Shown here piece by piece: positions 33,558-45,048 of a stretch of 64,000 bases of DNA. Position 1 is the first letter of the stretch. Each line of letters begins with the position of its first letter. The notes below the pieces were generated by a model. The model was not told the DNA's origin, searched no databases, and was given only the letters and a program-made list of their open reading frames with translations. Position numbers and translations under genes: made by a program. Source of the stretch: Streptococcus phocae. Lineage in GTDB: Bacteria; Bacillota; Bacilli; Lactobacillales; Streptococcaceae. The stretch spans positions 62,001 through 126,000 of the forward strand of contig NZ_LHQM01000003.1 in NCBI RefSeq assembly GCF_001302265.1, given 5' to 3'.

Positions 33558-35114
33558 TTACAAGAGAGGTGCAATGGTTTTTACTAAAAGGCCAATGATT
33601 TTTTGATGCCATGGGCGTTTTTTTAATTGAGAGCGGGTAACAAGGGTTGATTTTTCTTGTGTTTCTTTGAAGTCATTGACAATATCTTTAATAACTGACA
33701 CGTGATAAAGATAGGTCGCGCATTCAAAGTGATGATAAAGGCTTCGGTAGTCGAGATTGATTGTCCCCACTACTGCTTTGCTATTATCTGAAACAAATAC
33801 TTTGGAGTGCACAAAACCTGGAGTGTATTCGTAAATCTTAACACCAGATGCCATTAGCCCTTTGTAATAGGTCTTGGCTAGTGCATAGGGGATTTTCTTG
33901 TCCGGAATACCTGGTAAAATAAGACGAACATCAACGCCACGTTCAGATGCAAAGCGCAACGCATGCTCTGTTTCACTGTCAAGAATAAGGTAAGGCGTCA
34001 TGATATAAACGTATTCTCTAGCATGGTTTAAAATATCAATATAGACGTTCTTGCCAATTTTATCTGTGTCTAAAGGGGAGTCTCCATAAGGGATAACATA
34101 GCCATCTGTTTCAACTGGCTTGGTATGTTTTGACAAATAAGGCTCAATTAATAATTGTTTTTCTGTAATAGACCACATTTGTAAAAACAGAATTAAAAAG
34201 CTGTCACAAGCCTCCCCTTGAATCATCAGGCCTGCGTCTTTCCAATGGCCAAATCGTTGGATATGATTGATGTATTCATCTGCCAAATTAATCCCACCTG
34301 TAAAAGCGACCTCACCATCAATAACCACAATTTTACGATGGTCACGATAATTATAGTAAGTTGAAATAAAGGGAGATATCGGGGAAAAAGATTTTGCTTG
34401 AATGCCTATTTGCTTGAGTCTTTCTGCATAATCAGGTGATAAGGTTGATAATTCAATCATGCCATCAAAGAGAACCCTGACTTCAACCCCTTCAGCCGCT
34501 TTTCGTTCTAGAATGCTGAGGATTTCTCCCCACATCACTCCTTCAGCAATAATAAAAAATTCTAAAAAAATGTATTTTTGAGCTGATTCCAGTTGCTCTT
34601 TTAATTCTTGAAAAAAGGATTCACCTGTTGGAAAATAGGTGGTTTTTGTGTTTTGATAAATGGGGAAATTTCCTCGGCTACGCTCCAAGTATTGTACTAA
34701 GTGATAGGTTGTTGAGGTATTGCTTTTTAAGGTATCCATGATTACCTTATCATCTCTCAGGTAAGGTCTAGACTGGTCGATTAAATGGTTAATGCGTTGT
34801 TTTAGCCCACGATAACCCCAATCTAATTTTGTATAAATCAAAAATAAAGAGCCTAAGAGTGGAGCAATCATAATCAAAATCAACCAAGTCACTCGAGAGA
34901 TGGCGTCCATATCGCTATTGACCAAATATAAGACGATAGCCACAACAAATATGGCCTCAATAGCGGTGACACCAAAACCATATTGACCAACCCAAGCATA
35001 TGTTTGAAACAAAAATCCTAATTGCAGTAAGATTAACGTTGCAATAATTGTTGCTCGACTAAAAATACCTCTCAAAAGTAAGCCCTTCTTACTTTTGTGG
35101 AGCAAGTATTTCAC
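33558..35114 (-). CDS. cls: Cardiolipin synthase
   Basis: 518 residues. Two N-terminal helices (about 15-35 and 42-62, plus a third near 72-92) then two phospholipase-D HKD motifs: HRKIVVIDGEVAFTGG near 245 and HSKVFVSDNSKAVVGT near 430. It condenses two phosphatidylglycerols to cardiolipin and glycerol at the membrane. Length and motif spacing are standard for Firmicute Cls. ATG preceded by AGAAAGAAAAAG, a weak SD. Confidence 0.94.
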   Translation of the reverse strand: MKYLLHKSKKGLLLRGIFSRATIIATLILLQLGFLFQTYAWVGQYGFGVTAIEAIFVVAIVLYLVNSDMDAISRVTWLILIMIAPLLGSLFLIYTKLDWGYRGLKQRINHLIDQSRPYLRDDKVIMDTLKSNTSTTYHLVQYLERSRGNFPIYQNTKTTYFPTGESFFQELKEQLESAQKYIFLEFFIIAEGVMWGEILSILERKAAEGVEVRVLFDGMIELSTLSPDYAERLKQIGIQAKSFSPISPFISTYYNYRDHRKIVVIDGEVAFTGGINLADEYINHIQRFGHWKDAGLMIQGEACDSFLILFLQMWSITEKQLLIEPYLSKHTKPVETDGYVIPYGDSPLDTDKIGKNVYIDILNHAREYVYIMTPYLILDSETEHALRFASERGVDVRLILPGIPDKKIPYALAKTYYKGLMASGVKIYEYTPGFVHSKVFVSDNSKAVVGTINLDYRSLYHHFECATYLYHVSVIKDIVNDFKETQEKSTLVTRSQLKKRPWHQKIIGLLVKTIAPLL

Positions 35115-35222
35115 TTTTTCTTTCTTTTTGATGACAACCAGTCCTCCAGTTTTTTATCTATTATATCATAAGACACTTTGATTAAGAAGCTCACTCGTCG
35201 TTTGTGAGCACTCAGAGCAGTC

Positions 35223-35250
35223 AAAAACTAGATCGTTTAGATCTAGCTTT
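35223..35250 (-). terminator. fhs terminator
   Basis: AAAGCTAGATC-TAAAC-GATCTAGTTTTTG on the minus strand, 8 nt after the fhs stop. Confidence 0.85.
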
Positions 35251-35257
35251 GAGAGGA

Positions 35258-36928
35258 TTAAAATAGTCCTACGGCAACACCGTCATCAGAAACATCCATG
35301 TTCATAGCAGCTGGGACCTTAGGTAGTCCTGGCATAGTCATCACATCTCCTGTGAGAGCAACAATGAATCCTGCTCCTGTTTTTGGCACAAACTCACGAA
35401 TGGTAATCTCGAAATCTGTCGGTGCTCCGAGTAGGGCTGGGTTATCCGAAAAACTGTACTGTGTTTTTGCCATGCAGACAGGCAATTTATCCCAACCAAA
35501 TTCTGCAAACTGTTTCAGTTGTGTTTTGGCTTTTGGACCAAACTGAACACCTTTACCACCATAGATTTTTTTCACAATGGCTGTTACTTTGTCTTCTAGA
35601 CTGTCTTCGTCTGAATATAGGCGCTGATAGTCTGCCTTATTAGCATCAATGACGCGTGCTACAGTTTCTGCTAATTCAACACCACCCTCGGCTCCATTAG
35701 CCCAAACACTGGCTAGTTCCACAGGGACGTCTATTTCGGCACAGAGAGATTTTAAGGCTGAGACTTCTGCGTCTGTGTCAGCAACAAATTCATTGATTGC
35801 AACGATAGTTGGCACATTGAATTGACGAATGTTTTCGACGTGGCGTTTGAGATTGGCAAAGCCGGCACGCACAGCATCGACATTTTCAGTAGCTAGCTCT
35901 GACTTGGGCACGCCACCATGCATTTTTAGGGCGCGCAGCGTTGCCACAATCACGACAGCATCTGGAGTTTTTGGTAGGTTAGGTACCTTGATGTTAAGGA
36001 ACTTTTCAGCTCCTAAATCTGCACCAAAACCTGCCTCAGTAACGGTGTAGTCTGCTAGACGTAGGGCTGTTGAGGTAGCTAAAACAGAGTTACAACCGTG
36101 GGCAATATTGGCAAAAGGACCACCATGCACTAGGGCTGGGGTGCCGTAGATGGTTTGAACAAGGTTTGGTTTGATAGCGTCTTTAAGCAATAAGGTTAGT
36201 GCCCCTTGGACTTTCAAATCACGGACATAAACTGGTGTGCGGTCATAGCGATAAGCAATCACAATATTAGCTAAGCGCTCCTTCAAATCGGCTAGAGACG
36301 TCGCTAAACACAAAATAGCCATAATCTCAGACGCCACAGTGATGTCAAAGCCATCTTCACGAGGAATACCGTTAACAGGGCTACCTAAGCCGACAATAAC
36401 TTGACGAAGGGCACGGTCGTTTAAGTCAACCACACGCTTCCAGATAATGCGACGTTGATCGATTCCAAGTTCGTTTCCTTGTTGAAGGTGATTGTCAATC
36501 AGAGCAGACAAAGCATTATTTGCTGTTGTGATGGCATGCATATCTCCAGTAAAGTGTAGGTTGATATCCTCCATTGGCAATACCTGAGCATAGCCACCTC
36601 CTGCTGCGCCGCCCTTGATTCCCATAACAGGACCTAAAGAAGGCTCACGTAGCGCAATCATGGTTTTTTTTCCTATTTTATTAAGCGCATCCGCAAGACC
36701 GATAGACATGGTTGATTTTCCCTCTCCAGCCGGAGTTGGATTGATTGCTGTTACCAAAATTAATTTGCCTGGAGCATTACTCTCAACAGCTTTCATTTTT
36801 TCAAATGACAACTTTGCCTTGTATTTTCCATACAATTCAATGTCATCAGCAGTAATACCAACGCTTTTAACAATTTCTGTTATGGGTTGCAAGGTGACAC
36901 TTTGGGCGATTTCTATATCTGATTTCAT
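35258..36928 (-). CDS. fhs: Formate-tetrahydrofolate ligase
   Basis: 556 residues from the ATG at 36928, with GAGGAG 6 nt upstream (a TTG at 36934 overlaps the spacing). ATP-binding [21 protein letters not shown] near 65 is split here as [33 protein letters not shown] follows, also diagnostic in its [13 protein letters not shown] core. It makes 10-formyl-THF from formate, feeding purine and Met-tRNA formylation pools. A perfect 24-bp palindrome overlaps its promoter. Confidence 0.96.
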   Translation of the reverse strand: MKSDIEIAQSVTLQPITEIVKSVGITADDIELYGKYKAKLSFEKMKAVESNAPGKLILVTAINPTPAGEGKSTMSIGLADALNKIGKKTMIALREPSLGPVMGIKGGAAGGGYAQVLPMEDINLHFTGDMHAITTANNALSALIDNHLQQGNELGIDQRRIIWKRVVDLNDRALRQVIVGLGSPVNGIPREDGFDITVASEIMAILCLATSLADLKERLANIVIAYRYDRTPVYVRDLKVQGALTLLLKDAIKPNLVQTIYGTPALVHGGPFANIAHGCNSVLATSTALRLADYTVTEAGFGADLGAEKFLNIKVPNLPKTPDAVVIVATLRALKMHGGVPKSELATENVDAVRAGFANLKRHVENIRQFNVPTIVAINEFVADTDAEVSALKSLCAEIDVPVELASVWANGAEGGVELAETVARVIDANKADYQRLYSDEDSLEDKVTAIVKKIYGGKGVQFGPKAKTQLKQFAEFGWDKLPVCMAKTQYSFSDNPALLGAPTDFEITIREFVPKTGAGFIVALTGDVMTMPGLPKVPAAMNMDVSDDGVAVGLF

Positions 36929-36959
36929 GGACAACTCCTCAATTTTTACTTAATAAAAA

Positions 36960-36983
36960 CATTATAGCATATTCGCTATAATG
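36960..36983. promoter_or_regulatory. Palindromic operator overlapping the fhs promoter
   Basis: CATTATAGC-N6-GCTATAATG, a perfect 9-bp inverted repeat. The minus-strand TATAAT -10 box of fhs is part of it. A second small inverted repeat TTTAGTT...AACTAAA follows at about 36992-37008. Confidence 0.65.
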
Positions 36984-37055
36984 CGTATATTATTTAGTTT
37001 AATAACTAAAAACATTCGTTATTTATCGCAATAAAACCATTTTTAGCAGAAAATA

Positions 37056-38084
37056 CTATTTATTTTTATGAAAAATCAAATCAACCAGTTCCTCTGGACT
37101 TATATTTCCAATATAAGGGGTCAGGTCTATTTTTTCAAGTTCTGCTAATATGTCTTTTTCTTCCATTTTGGTGCCAATCAGTATTTGCTCTAACTCAGTA
37201 ATGTCTTTTTTAGCAAAGAAATCACCATAAATACGACAAGCTGCTATGTAACCCTTTTCAATGTCTAAGTGAATATCAATGGTGCCACTTGTAAAACGTC
37301 CGTCTCTGTGGTAACTATACTGTGGTGAATTGCCATAGTTCCATTCCCAACTTTTGTATTTGCTTTGAGCCAATTCATCGATTTGCTCCCAGTCAGCCTC
37401 TGTTAATTCGTAACGTTTTGCTTGGCTAATCGATTCAATGCCAAGCAACTGGCAAACCATCAAATCTTTAAACTCATCAACGGTTATGTCTTGATACTGT
37501 TTGTCTAGGTGTTCTCTGATTGTACCAACACGGCTACGCACAGATTTAATCCCCTTAGAAGCTATTTTTTTCCGATTAGGATTTAATACCTTTTCCATGG
37601 CATCAAAATCAACGTCTAACAAAAGGGAATACCCACCATAAACGCGGCCATTGCTGATTGTCATTGCAGCTCCAGAGACTTTTTTGCCATCGATGACCAG
37701 ATCATTACGCCCAGTCATCTCAACGCCTGTTGCACCAAGAGCGTGCAAGGCTTCAATTGCAGGTTGATAAGTTCGTTTAAAGTCTCCAAAGACACCGTTA
37801 TCATTGATCAGGTAACAAATATTGACCGCTCCCGAATCCACATAAACAGCGCCTCCGCCAGTGTCACGCCTCACCACAGGAATTTGGTGTTCCTTGAGAT
37901 AAGCTTGATTGGTTTCTACCACAGCATTTTGAAATTTGCCAATTTCAACTTTTGGGTCACAATAATAGGGAAATAAAATATCGTCGTCTAAAAAAATATG
38001 TTGCTGAACATAGACTTGCATGGCAAGTGCAACTGCGCCATCAGTGATTCGTTTTCCATTGCGAATAGGTTCTATAAGATACAT
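37056..38084 (-). CDS. lplA: Lipoate-protein ligase A (LplA2 type)
   Basis: 342 residues: catalytic domain with lipoate/ATP motifs VRRDTGGGAVYVDSGAVN (about 75-92) and GRNDLVIDGKKVSGAAM (lysine near 150), then a C-terminal accessory domain from about 245 (SGTIDIHLDIEKGYIAACRI). It adenylates lipoate and transfers it to a lipoyl-domain Lys. Last gene of the operon with GcvH-L, macrodomain and SirTM, so its special target is likely GcvH-L, as reported for this operon class. SD AAGGAAG. Confidence 0.93.
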   Translation of the reverse strand: MYLIEPIRNGKRITDGAVALAMQVYVQQHIFLDDDILFPYYCDPKVEIGKFQNAVVETNQAYLKEHQIPVVRRDTGGGAVYVDSGAVNICYLINDNGVFGDFKRTYQPAIEALHALGATGVEMTGRNDLVIDGKKVSGAAMTISNGRVYGGYSLLLDVDFDAMEKVLNPNRKKIASKGIKSVRSRVGTIREHLDKQYQDITVDEFKDLMVCQLLGIESISQAKRYELTEADWEQIDELAQSKYKSWEWNYGNSPQYSYHRDGRFTSGTIDIHLDIEKGYIAACRIYGDFFAKKDITELEQILIGTKMEEKDILAELEKIDLTPYIGNISPEELVDLIFHKNK

Positions 38085-38113
38085 AATGCTTCCTTTCGTT
38101 TGTTCCCCTCAAG

Positions 38114-40126
<2,013 letters not shown>

Positions 40127-40194
40127 TGTCAGTTCCTTTCTTAAATAAGACAGTTCGTTACTGTCAGCTTCGTATTAGTTCATCTAACACTTCA

Positions 40195-41187
40195 TTATAA
40201 ATATAAATCTGCTAAAAGTTCAAGAGATGTGATACGATTAGCGATATCTGGCACTAGCGGAATGGCTAGCAGTTCCGTTGCTTGACTAGCGGCAAGTAAG
40301 GGCTCTAGTTGTTGTTTCACCAATTGTGGTGACCCTACAATCATACGATTGCGATTGGCTGCGATAGTCAGCTTTTGTTTCTCAGTCAAGGGATAGGTGC
40401 TAGCTTCTGAATAAGTTGGGTAGGTGTCAAATTCGTTGAAGTCTTGATTCCCAAGCATCCATATATCTAGTGATTTAGCCAGTTCTTGAGCCTTATCGTC
40501 TGTTTCAGCAATGATAATAAAAGCAGCTAACATGACCTGTGGCTCTTGCTGTTGTGCTGAAGGGCTAAAGGCATCGCGATAGGCTTGAGTCGACTGTTTA
40601 GCAGAGGCTATCGGATCTTTTGGCATATAAGGAAAAATACCAAAGGTATACCCCAGACCGAGTTGTCCTGCCGTGCGAGCCGTTTCTTCGCTATTGCTGA
40701 GCGGCCACAGTTGTGGGTAGCTTGCACTTTTAGGATTAACGTCAAGCGGCAACGGTGCCTGCTTGTCTGGCGACAAGTAGCCCTGTAATTGGGCTAAGAC
40801 CTGACCATAATCATCTTTTTCATGGATGCTAGACAAAGCACTTTGAACCAGACGGGTTCCTAAGGAATTGCCTATACCAAGGTCGATGCGATTAGGATGA
40901 AGGGTTTCAAGCATGCGGAAGTTTTCAGCGATTTTAAACGTGCTATAATGCAAGGCCATCACGCCCCCAGAACCAATCCTAATACGATTGGTCCGGTCTG
41001 CCAGATGCATCATAAAGACCTCTGGACTACTGGTTGCTAGGGCTTTAATATTGTGGTGTTCAGCTACCCAAAAACGGTTAAATCCCAAATCTTCTGCTCT
41101 TTTTGCTAACTGACAGGATTCTTTGAGGGCTTGGGAAGCTGTTTTCCCTTTGTCAATCAGGCCATAATCCAAGACACTAAGTTTCAT
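40195..41187 (-). CDS. Luciferase-like flavin monooxygenase
   Basis: 330 residues, TIM-barrel of the bacterial luciferase superfamily: LGFNRFWVAEHHNIKALA and IRIGSGGVMALHYSTFKIAE are typical, then RIDLGIGNSLGTRLVQ. Single-domain LLM class using FMNH2 or F420-like flavin; substrate unknown. Its start overlaps the OYE stop by 4 nt. Co-conserved with SirTM operons, suggesting a role in redox or lipoate-linked metabolism. Confidence 0.88.
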   Translation of the reverse strand: MKLSVLDYGLIDKGKTASQALKESCQLAKRAEDLGFNRFWVAEHHNIKALATSSPEVFMMHLADRTNRIRIGSGGVMALHYSTFKIAENFRMLETLHPNRIDLGIGNSLGTRLVQSALSSIHEKDDYGQVLAQLQGYLSPDKQAPLPLDVNPKSASYPQLWPLSNSEETARTAGQLGLGYTFGIFPYMPKDPIASAKQSTQAYRDAFSPSAQQQEPQVMLAAFIIIAETDDKAQELAKSLDIWMLGNQDFNEFDTYPTYSEASTYPLTEKQKLTIAANRNRMIVGSPQLVKQQLEPLLAASQATELLAIPLVPDIANRITSLELLADLYL

Positions 41188-42383
41188 TCTTTCTCCTTAT
41201 AGTTATCTTTTAGCTGACGAAACAACTGACGAGATTCCGAAGGCAACGATTCACCATAATCCATGAGAGGGACAATATCTTTAAACGAAGCCTTAGGAAT
41301 GGCCAGGCTCTCTAGGTCTTCCAAACGAATGGTTAAACGAATCTTGTCCTCATTACCTGTTTGCATTTTTAAAACAAACTCTGGGTCAACAACAAAGGGG
41401 GTCGATGCTCCCACAAAATCTGCATGTTCTAGCGCTTCGATTGCTTTTTCAGGGGTATTGATCCCTCCAGTAGCCATGATGGGCAATCGCCCTTTTAGCT
41501 GCTCTTTTATCACCTGTGTGACGAGACGACCTTGATGGGGACCAGCAGCCCTCACCTTATTTCTAAAAACATCATGTCCCCAACTAGCAATGGCTAAATA
41601 ATCCAGCTGTGCAATATCAAGAGCCCAGTCCATAAAACAGCTAAATTCATCAATCGAGTAACCAATCTGATGCCCTCTTGTTTCTTCTGGAGTTGCTCTC
41701 AAACCTAGAATAAAAGAGTTGGGCGCTTCTCTTGTAATGGTGTCTTGAACAACTCTCAAAACCTCTAAACCAAATTTTGACCGACTTTTAAGGGTTTGAG
41801 CCCCATAGTCGTCTTGGCGATGATTTGAAAAGGTCGAAAAAAAGGTCTGAATCAGCAAACGTTGCGCTGAGGACACTTCCACACCATCAAAACCAGCCTT
41901 TACCGCTCGGCTAGTCGCCTTGGCATAAGACTCTACCAATTCTTCTAGTTGTTGTGTGGATAAGGCGCGAACCTCATGAGGTTGAGGAGAATTTAGGGAC
42001 ATAGGACTTGGACCATAGACAAAGCCATACTTCGTCAAACTATGGCTAGCAAACCGTCCAGTATGAGTCAACTGTAAAATAGCCTTCGCCCCTTGTGCTT
42101 TCATCGTTTGAGCCAACTGACTAAGCCCTGCAATGTCTTCGTCCTTAGAAACACTAAACCCATACTCAAACAATTGCCCGTGGGCATCAATATAAGCAGC
42201 ACCTGTAATCTGAAGTGGAGCTGAAGCTGCTCGCCTTTTGGCATAGTTCAAATCATCCTGACTGACAAATCCATCAGCCGTTGAAGAGTTGGTTACCATC
42301 GGGGACAAAACAAATCGATTCGATAGCACCACGCCATTAGGCAAAGTTAATGGAGAAAATAAGGGAATAAATGCATTGTTCAT
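41184..42383 (-). CDS. Old-yellow-enzyme family NADH:flavin oxidoreductase
   Basis: 399 residues. FMN-binding TIM barrel: LFSPLTLPNGVVLSNRFVLSPM, QLTHTGRFA (active-site His region), FDGVEVSSAQRLLIQTFFS and IMATGGINTPEKA. Reduces activated alkenes such as quinones or enals using NAD(P)H. Between a truncated lipoate-ligase fragment and the LLM gene; ATG without a strong SD (GGATG region). Function in the SirTM operon is not known. Confidence 0.9.
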   Translation of the reverse strand: MNNAFIPLFSPLTLPNGVVLSNRFVLSPMVTNSSTADGFVSQDDLNYAKRRAASAPLQITGAAYIDAHGQLFEYGFSVSKDEDIAGLSQLAQTMKAQGAKAILQLTHTGRFASHSLTKYGFVYGPSPMSLNSPQPHEVRALSTQQLEELVESYAKATSRAVKAGFDGVEVSSAQRLLIQTFFSTFSNHRQDDYGAQTLKSRSKFGLEVLRVVQDTITREAPNSFILGLRATPEETRGHQIGYSIDEFSCFMDWALDIAQLDYLAIASWGHDVFRNKVRAAGPHQGRLVTQVIKEQLKGRLPIMATGGINTPEKAIEALEHADFVGASTPFVVDPEFVLKMQTGNEDKIRLTIRLEDLESLAIPKASFKDIVPLMDYGESLPSESRQLFRQLKDNYKEKE

Positions 42384-42394
42384 AAAATAACATC

Positions 42395-42886
42395 CTATCG
42401 AATTTGTGCCTGCATGCCTTCATAGATGCGTTCAAAAGCCACACGCAGTTCAGGGTTAGCTGTCGTGTTTTCAATGGTAAACCCGATTTGCCGCAAGGTT
42501 AACGATAGTCTGTCAATAACATCAGCTACGGTAAATGGGGTTTCTAGTAACTCAGAAAGATTAGCCATGCACTTAGGGTCAACATCAGGATAAGCAATCG
42601 TAGTCGTCTGATCCCCCAACCCTTGCTTATAAAACTCAGCAATGAGCTCACCACGGGCTTCTTGGTCCCCAGTGACACTGAGGTAAATGGAGACAACGAT
42701 GCCGTTTTTGATGCGTCTTTGTGCTATGCCGGCAAATTTTTTCCCATCGATACTAAGATCATAGTTGCCTGGACAGTAAGATTGACTGATTTCAAAATAA
42801 TCAATCTGTTGGTAAAAATCAGAAAACATGGCTTTGATCAAATCAACCATCATCAAATAAGCGTTTGAGATGCTAATGCGCTCAGA
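42395..42886 (-). pseudogene. Lipoate-protein ligase family gene, N-terminal half deleted
   Basis: The frame SERISISNAYLMMVDLIKAM opens at 42886 directly after a TGA and continues to 42395. Motifs SYCPGNYDLSIDGKKFAGIA (lipoyl-transfer Lys) and RIKNGIVVSIYLSVTG match the C-terminal half of LplA/LipL-type ligases of about 280 residues. The N-terminal half, including RRxTGGG-type residues, is missing, and the 110 bp upstream hold no matching frame. An internal TTG/ATG at 42853-42856 could still yield a 151-residue product. First in the operon. Likely decayed or a minimal fragment. Confidence 0.7.
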
Positions 42887-42970
42887 TCAGTGTTATGCTG
42901 ATTAACTAGTCCGAAGCAAACAAATAACATGATGACTTATTTGGTAAATTTAATTTTCACCTCCAATAGA

Positions 42971-42999
42971 TTTACTATTAGCTTATTTTCTGATAAAAT
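42971..42999 (+). promoter_or_regulatory. Extended -10 promoter of a leaderless coaB transcript
   Basis: TTTACT (42971-42976), 17 nt, TAAAAT (42994-42999) with TG one base before it (42991-42992). The coaB ATG at 43006 is 7 nt after the -10, at or next to the transcription start, and no SD exists. Confidence 0.65.
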
Positions 43000-43005
43000 A
43001 TGCCT

Positions 43006-43692
43006 ATGAAACTATTAATCACATCAGGTGGAACAACTGAAACTATTGACGCTGTTCGAGGCATCACCAATCGTTCTACCGGACAACTCGGAAAAATCAT
43101 TGCTGAAACCTTCTTAAAACACAACCATGAAGTAACCTTGGTAACCACAAAAGGAGCTGTTAAACCAACAATCACTGAGAACTTGACACTTCATGAGGTA
43201 ACAAATGTAGACAGCTTAATGACTACTTTGGAACAATTGGTGCCAAAGCATGATGTCTTGATTCATAGCATGGCAGTTTCTGACTATACTCCAGTTTATA
43301 TGACGGATTTTGAGACTGTAGTACAAACAGAATCACTCCACTCTTTCCTGACACAGGCTAACACTGAAACAAAAATTTCATCTCAGTCAGATTATCAAGT
43401 CTTGTTTTTGAAAAAGACCCCTAAAGTGATTTCATTTGTCAAAAAATGGAATCCTGATATTACCCTGGTCGGTTTTAAACTATTGGTGGATGTGAGTGAT
43501 GATAAGCTCATTGCAGTTGCTAGAGAGAGCCTTTCAAAAAACAAGGCGGACTACATCTTGGCCAATGACTTAACTGAGATTAAGGATGGAAAACATCGCG
43601 CCTTACTAGTCAGTGATCAGGATGTTCTCACTGTAGACACAAAGGAAGCTATCGCGCAATTACTATATGAAAGGATAACAACCAATGACTAA
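43006..43692 (+). CDS. coaB: Phosphopantothenate-cysteine ligase
   Basis: 228 residues (an ATG two codons earlier at 43000 is possible). MKLLITSGGTTETIDAVRGI and NRSTGQLGKIIAETFL are the CoaB nucleotide-binding N terminus; KTPKVISFVKKWNPDITLVGFKL and ADYILANDL follow. Streptococci encode CoaB apart from CoaC, as here. Catalyses the CTP-dependent addition of cysteine to phosphopantothenate. Overlaps coaC by 8 nt. No SD precedes it. Confidence 0.94.
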   Translation: MKLLITSGGTTETIDAVRGITNRSTGQLGKIIAETFLKHNHEVTLVTTKGAVKPTITENLTLHEVTNVDSLMTTLEQLVPKHDVLIHSMAVSDYTPVYMTDFETVVQTESLHSFLTQANTETKISSQSDYQVLFLKKTPKVISFVKKWNPDITLVGFKLLVDVSDDKLIAVARESLSKNKADYILANDLTEIKDGKHRALLVSDQDVLTVDTKEAIAQLLYERITTND

Positions 43693-44233
43693 ACGGATTA
43701 CCCTAGCAGTCTCTGGAAGTATTTCTGCCTATAAAACAGCTGACCTAACCAGCCAATTGGTTAAACGTGGTTACGAGGTAACTGTCTTGATGACCCAGGC
43801 AGCGACCGCGTTTATTACCCCCTTAACCCTTCAGGTATTGTCAAAAAACACTGTTCACTTGGATGTCATGGCAGAAGACAATGTGAAAATTGTCAATCAT
43901 ATCGAATTGGCGAAAAAAACAGATTTATTTATCCTAGCTCCTGCTAGTGCCAACACAATCGCTCACCTGTCCTATGGGTTTGCAGATAATATTGTAACAA
44001 GCGTTGCCTTAGCCTTACCCGAGTCAACCCCTAAGCTAATTGCTCCAGCCATGAATACTAATATGTATCTGAATCCTATTACACAGGAAAATATCAAGCG
44101 TCTAGCACCGCTAGGGTTCGTGGAAATTCCGCCAAAATCCAGTTTACTTGCATGTGGAGACACGGGCCCTGGAGCGCTAGCAGACCTTGAACATATTATT
44201 TCCTCAATTGAACAAGTGTTCCTCACACAATAA
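43685..44233 (+). CDS. coaC: Phosphopantothenoylcysteine decarboxylase
   Basis: 182 residues, a flavoprotein of the HFCD family: AVSGSISAYKTADLTSQL (FMN), the PASANTIAHLSYGFADN substrate region, APAMNTNMY and the Cys-containing LLACGDTGPGAL, the decarboxylation/flavin redox loop. Overlaps coaB by 8 nt and is followed by a pantothenate S-component gene 61 nt later. Second step of CoA synthesis from pantothenate 4'-phosphate. Confidence 0.95.
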   Translation: MTKRITLAVSGSISAYKTADLTSQLVKRGYEVTVLMTQAATAFITPLTLQVLSKNTVHLDVMAEDNVKIVNHIELAKKTDLFILAPASANTIAHLSYGFADNIVTSVALALPESTPKLIAPAMNTNMYLNPITQENIKRLAPLGFVEIPPKSSLLACGDTGPGALADLEHIISSIEQVFLTQ

Positions 44234-44294
44234 CCATCACTCGCTACGTTTACTAACATAGCTTCTACATCACATTAAACTATTGGAGACCACC

Positions 44295-44864
44295 ATGAAC
44301 CGTCATAAATCATCTGAGATTTCTCGCCTTGCTATCTTTTTTGCCATCATGCTAGTGATTCATATCATCAGTAGCATCGTATTTACCATTTGGCCAGTTC
44401 CTATTAAGCCAACCCTTGTTCATATTCCTGTCATCATTGCTTCTATCATGTACGGCCCTCGTATTGGAGCGACACTTGGCGGACTCATGGGACTTATCAG
44501 TATGGTGACAAATACTATCGTTTTACTACCAACAAGTTACCTCTTTTCACCGTTTGTAGATAATGGCAATGTTGCTTCTATTATCATTGCCCTAGTGCCT
44601 CGTATTTTAATCGGTATCACTCCATATTATTGCTACCGCTTGATTCATAATAAATTTGGACTTTTATTATCTGGAATCGTAGGTTCTTTAACCAATACTT
44701 TATTTGTACTATCTGGTATTTTCTTCTTCTTTTCTTCAGTTTTTGGAGGAAATATCAAGGCACTTCTTGCAGCTGTGATTTCAACAAATGCGATTGCTGA
44801 AATGATAATCTCTGCCATTGTCGTGATTGCAATCGTCCCAAGATTATCTGCTTTCAAAAAATAA
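44295..44864 (+). CDS. panT: ECF transporter S component, pantothenate (PanT)
   Basis: 189 residues from the ATG at 44295 with GGAG 6 nt upstream (a TTG at 44283 overlaps the SD). About six helices; IVFTIWPVPIKPTLVHIPVI and YGPRIGATLGGLMGLISM are typical of the PanT branch. Location immediately after coaBC predicts pantothenate uptake to supply CoA synthesis. Strong context; substrate not proven by sequence alone. Confidence 0.85.
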   Translation: MNRHKSSEISRLAIFFAIMLVIHIISSIVFTIWPVPIKPTLVHIPVIIASIMYGPRIGATLGGLMGLISMVTNTIVLLPTSYLFSPFVDNGNVASIIIALVPRILIGITPYYCYRLIHNKFGLLLSGIVGSLTNTLFVLSGIFFFFSSVFGGNIKALLAAVISTNAIAEMIISAIVVIAIVPRLSAFKK

Positions 44865-44875
44865 GATCATTTTCT

Positions 44876-44914
44876 AGGCCTAGTTGCTGTTAACTGACAG
44901 TTCCTAGGCTTTTT
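44876..44914 (+). terminator. Terminator after panT
   Basis: GCCTAG pairs with CTAGGC, inner CTGT with ACAG, followed by TTTTTG. Confidence 0.8.
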
Positions 44915-45048
44915 GATTGCACAAAAAAGAGTACTTACAGCTATTGAAAAAATTGAAAAACCTTTTGGAAACTATTGCAAAAAAATAGTGATTTTTTCTT
45001 TTCAACATGATATAATGAAAGCGGTTAAAAATATAAAAGGAGACTTGT

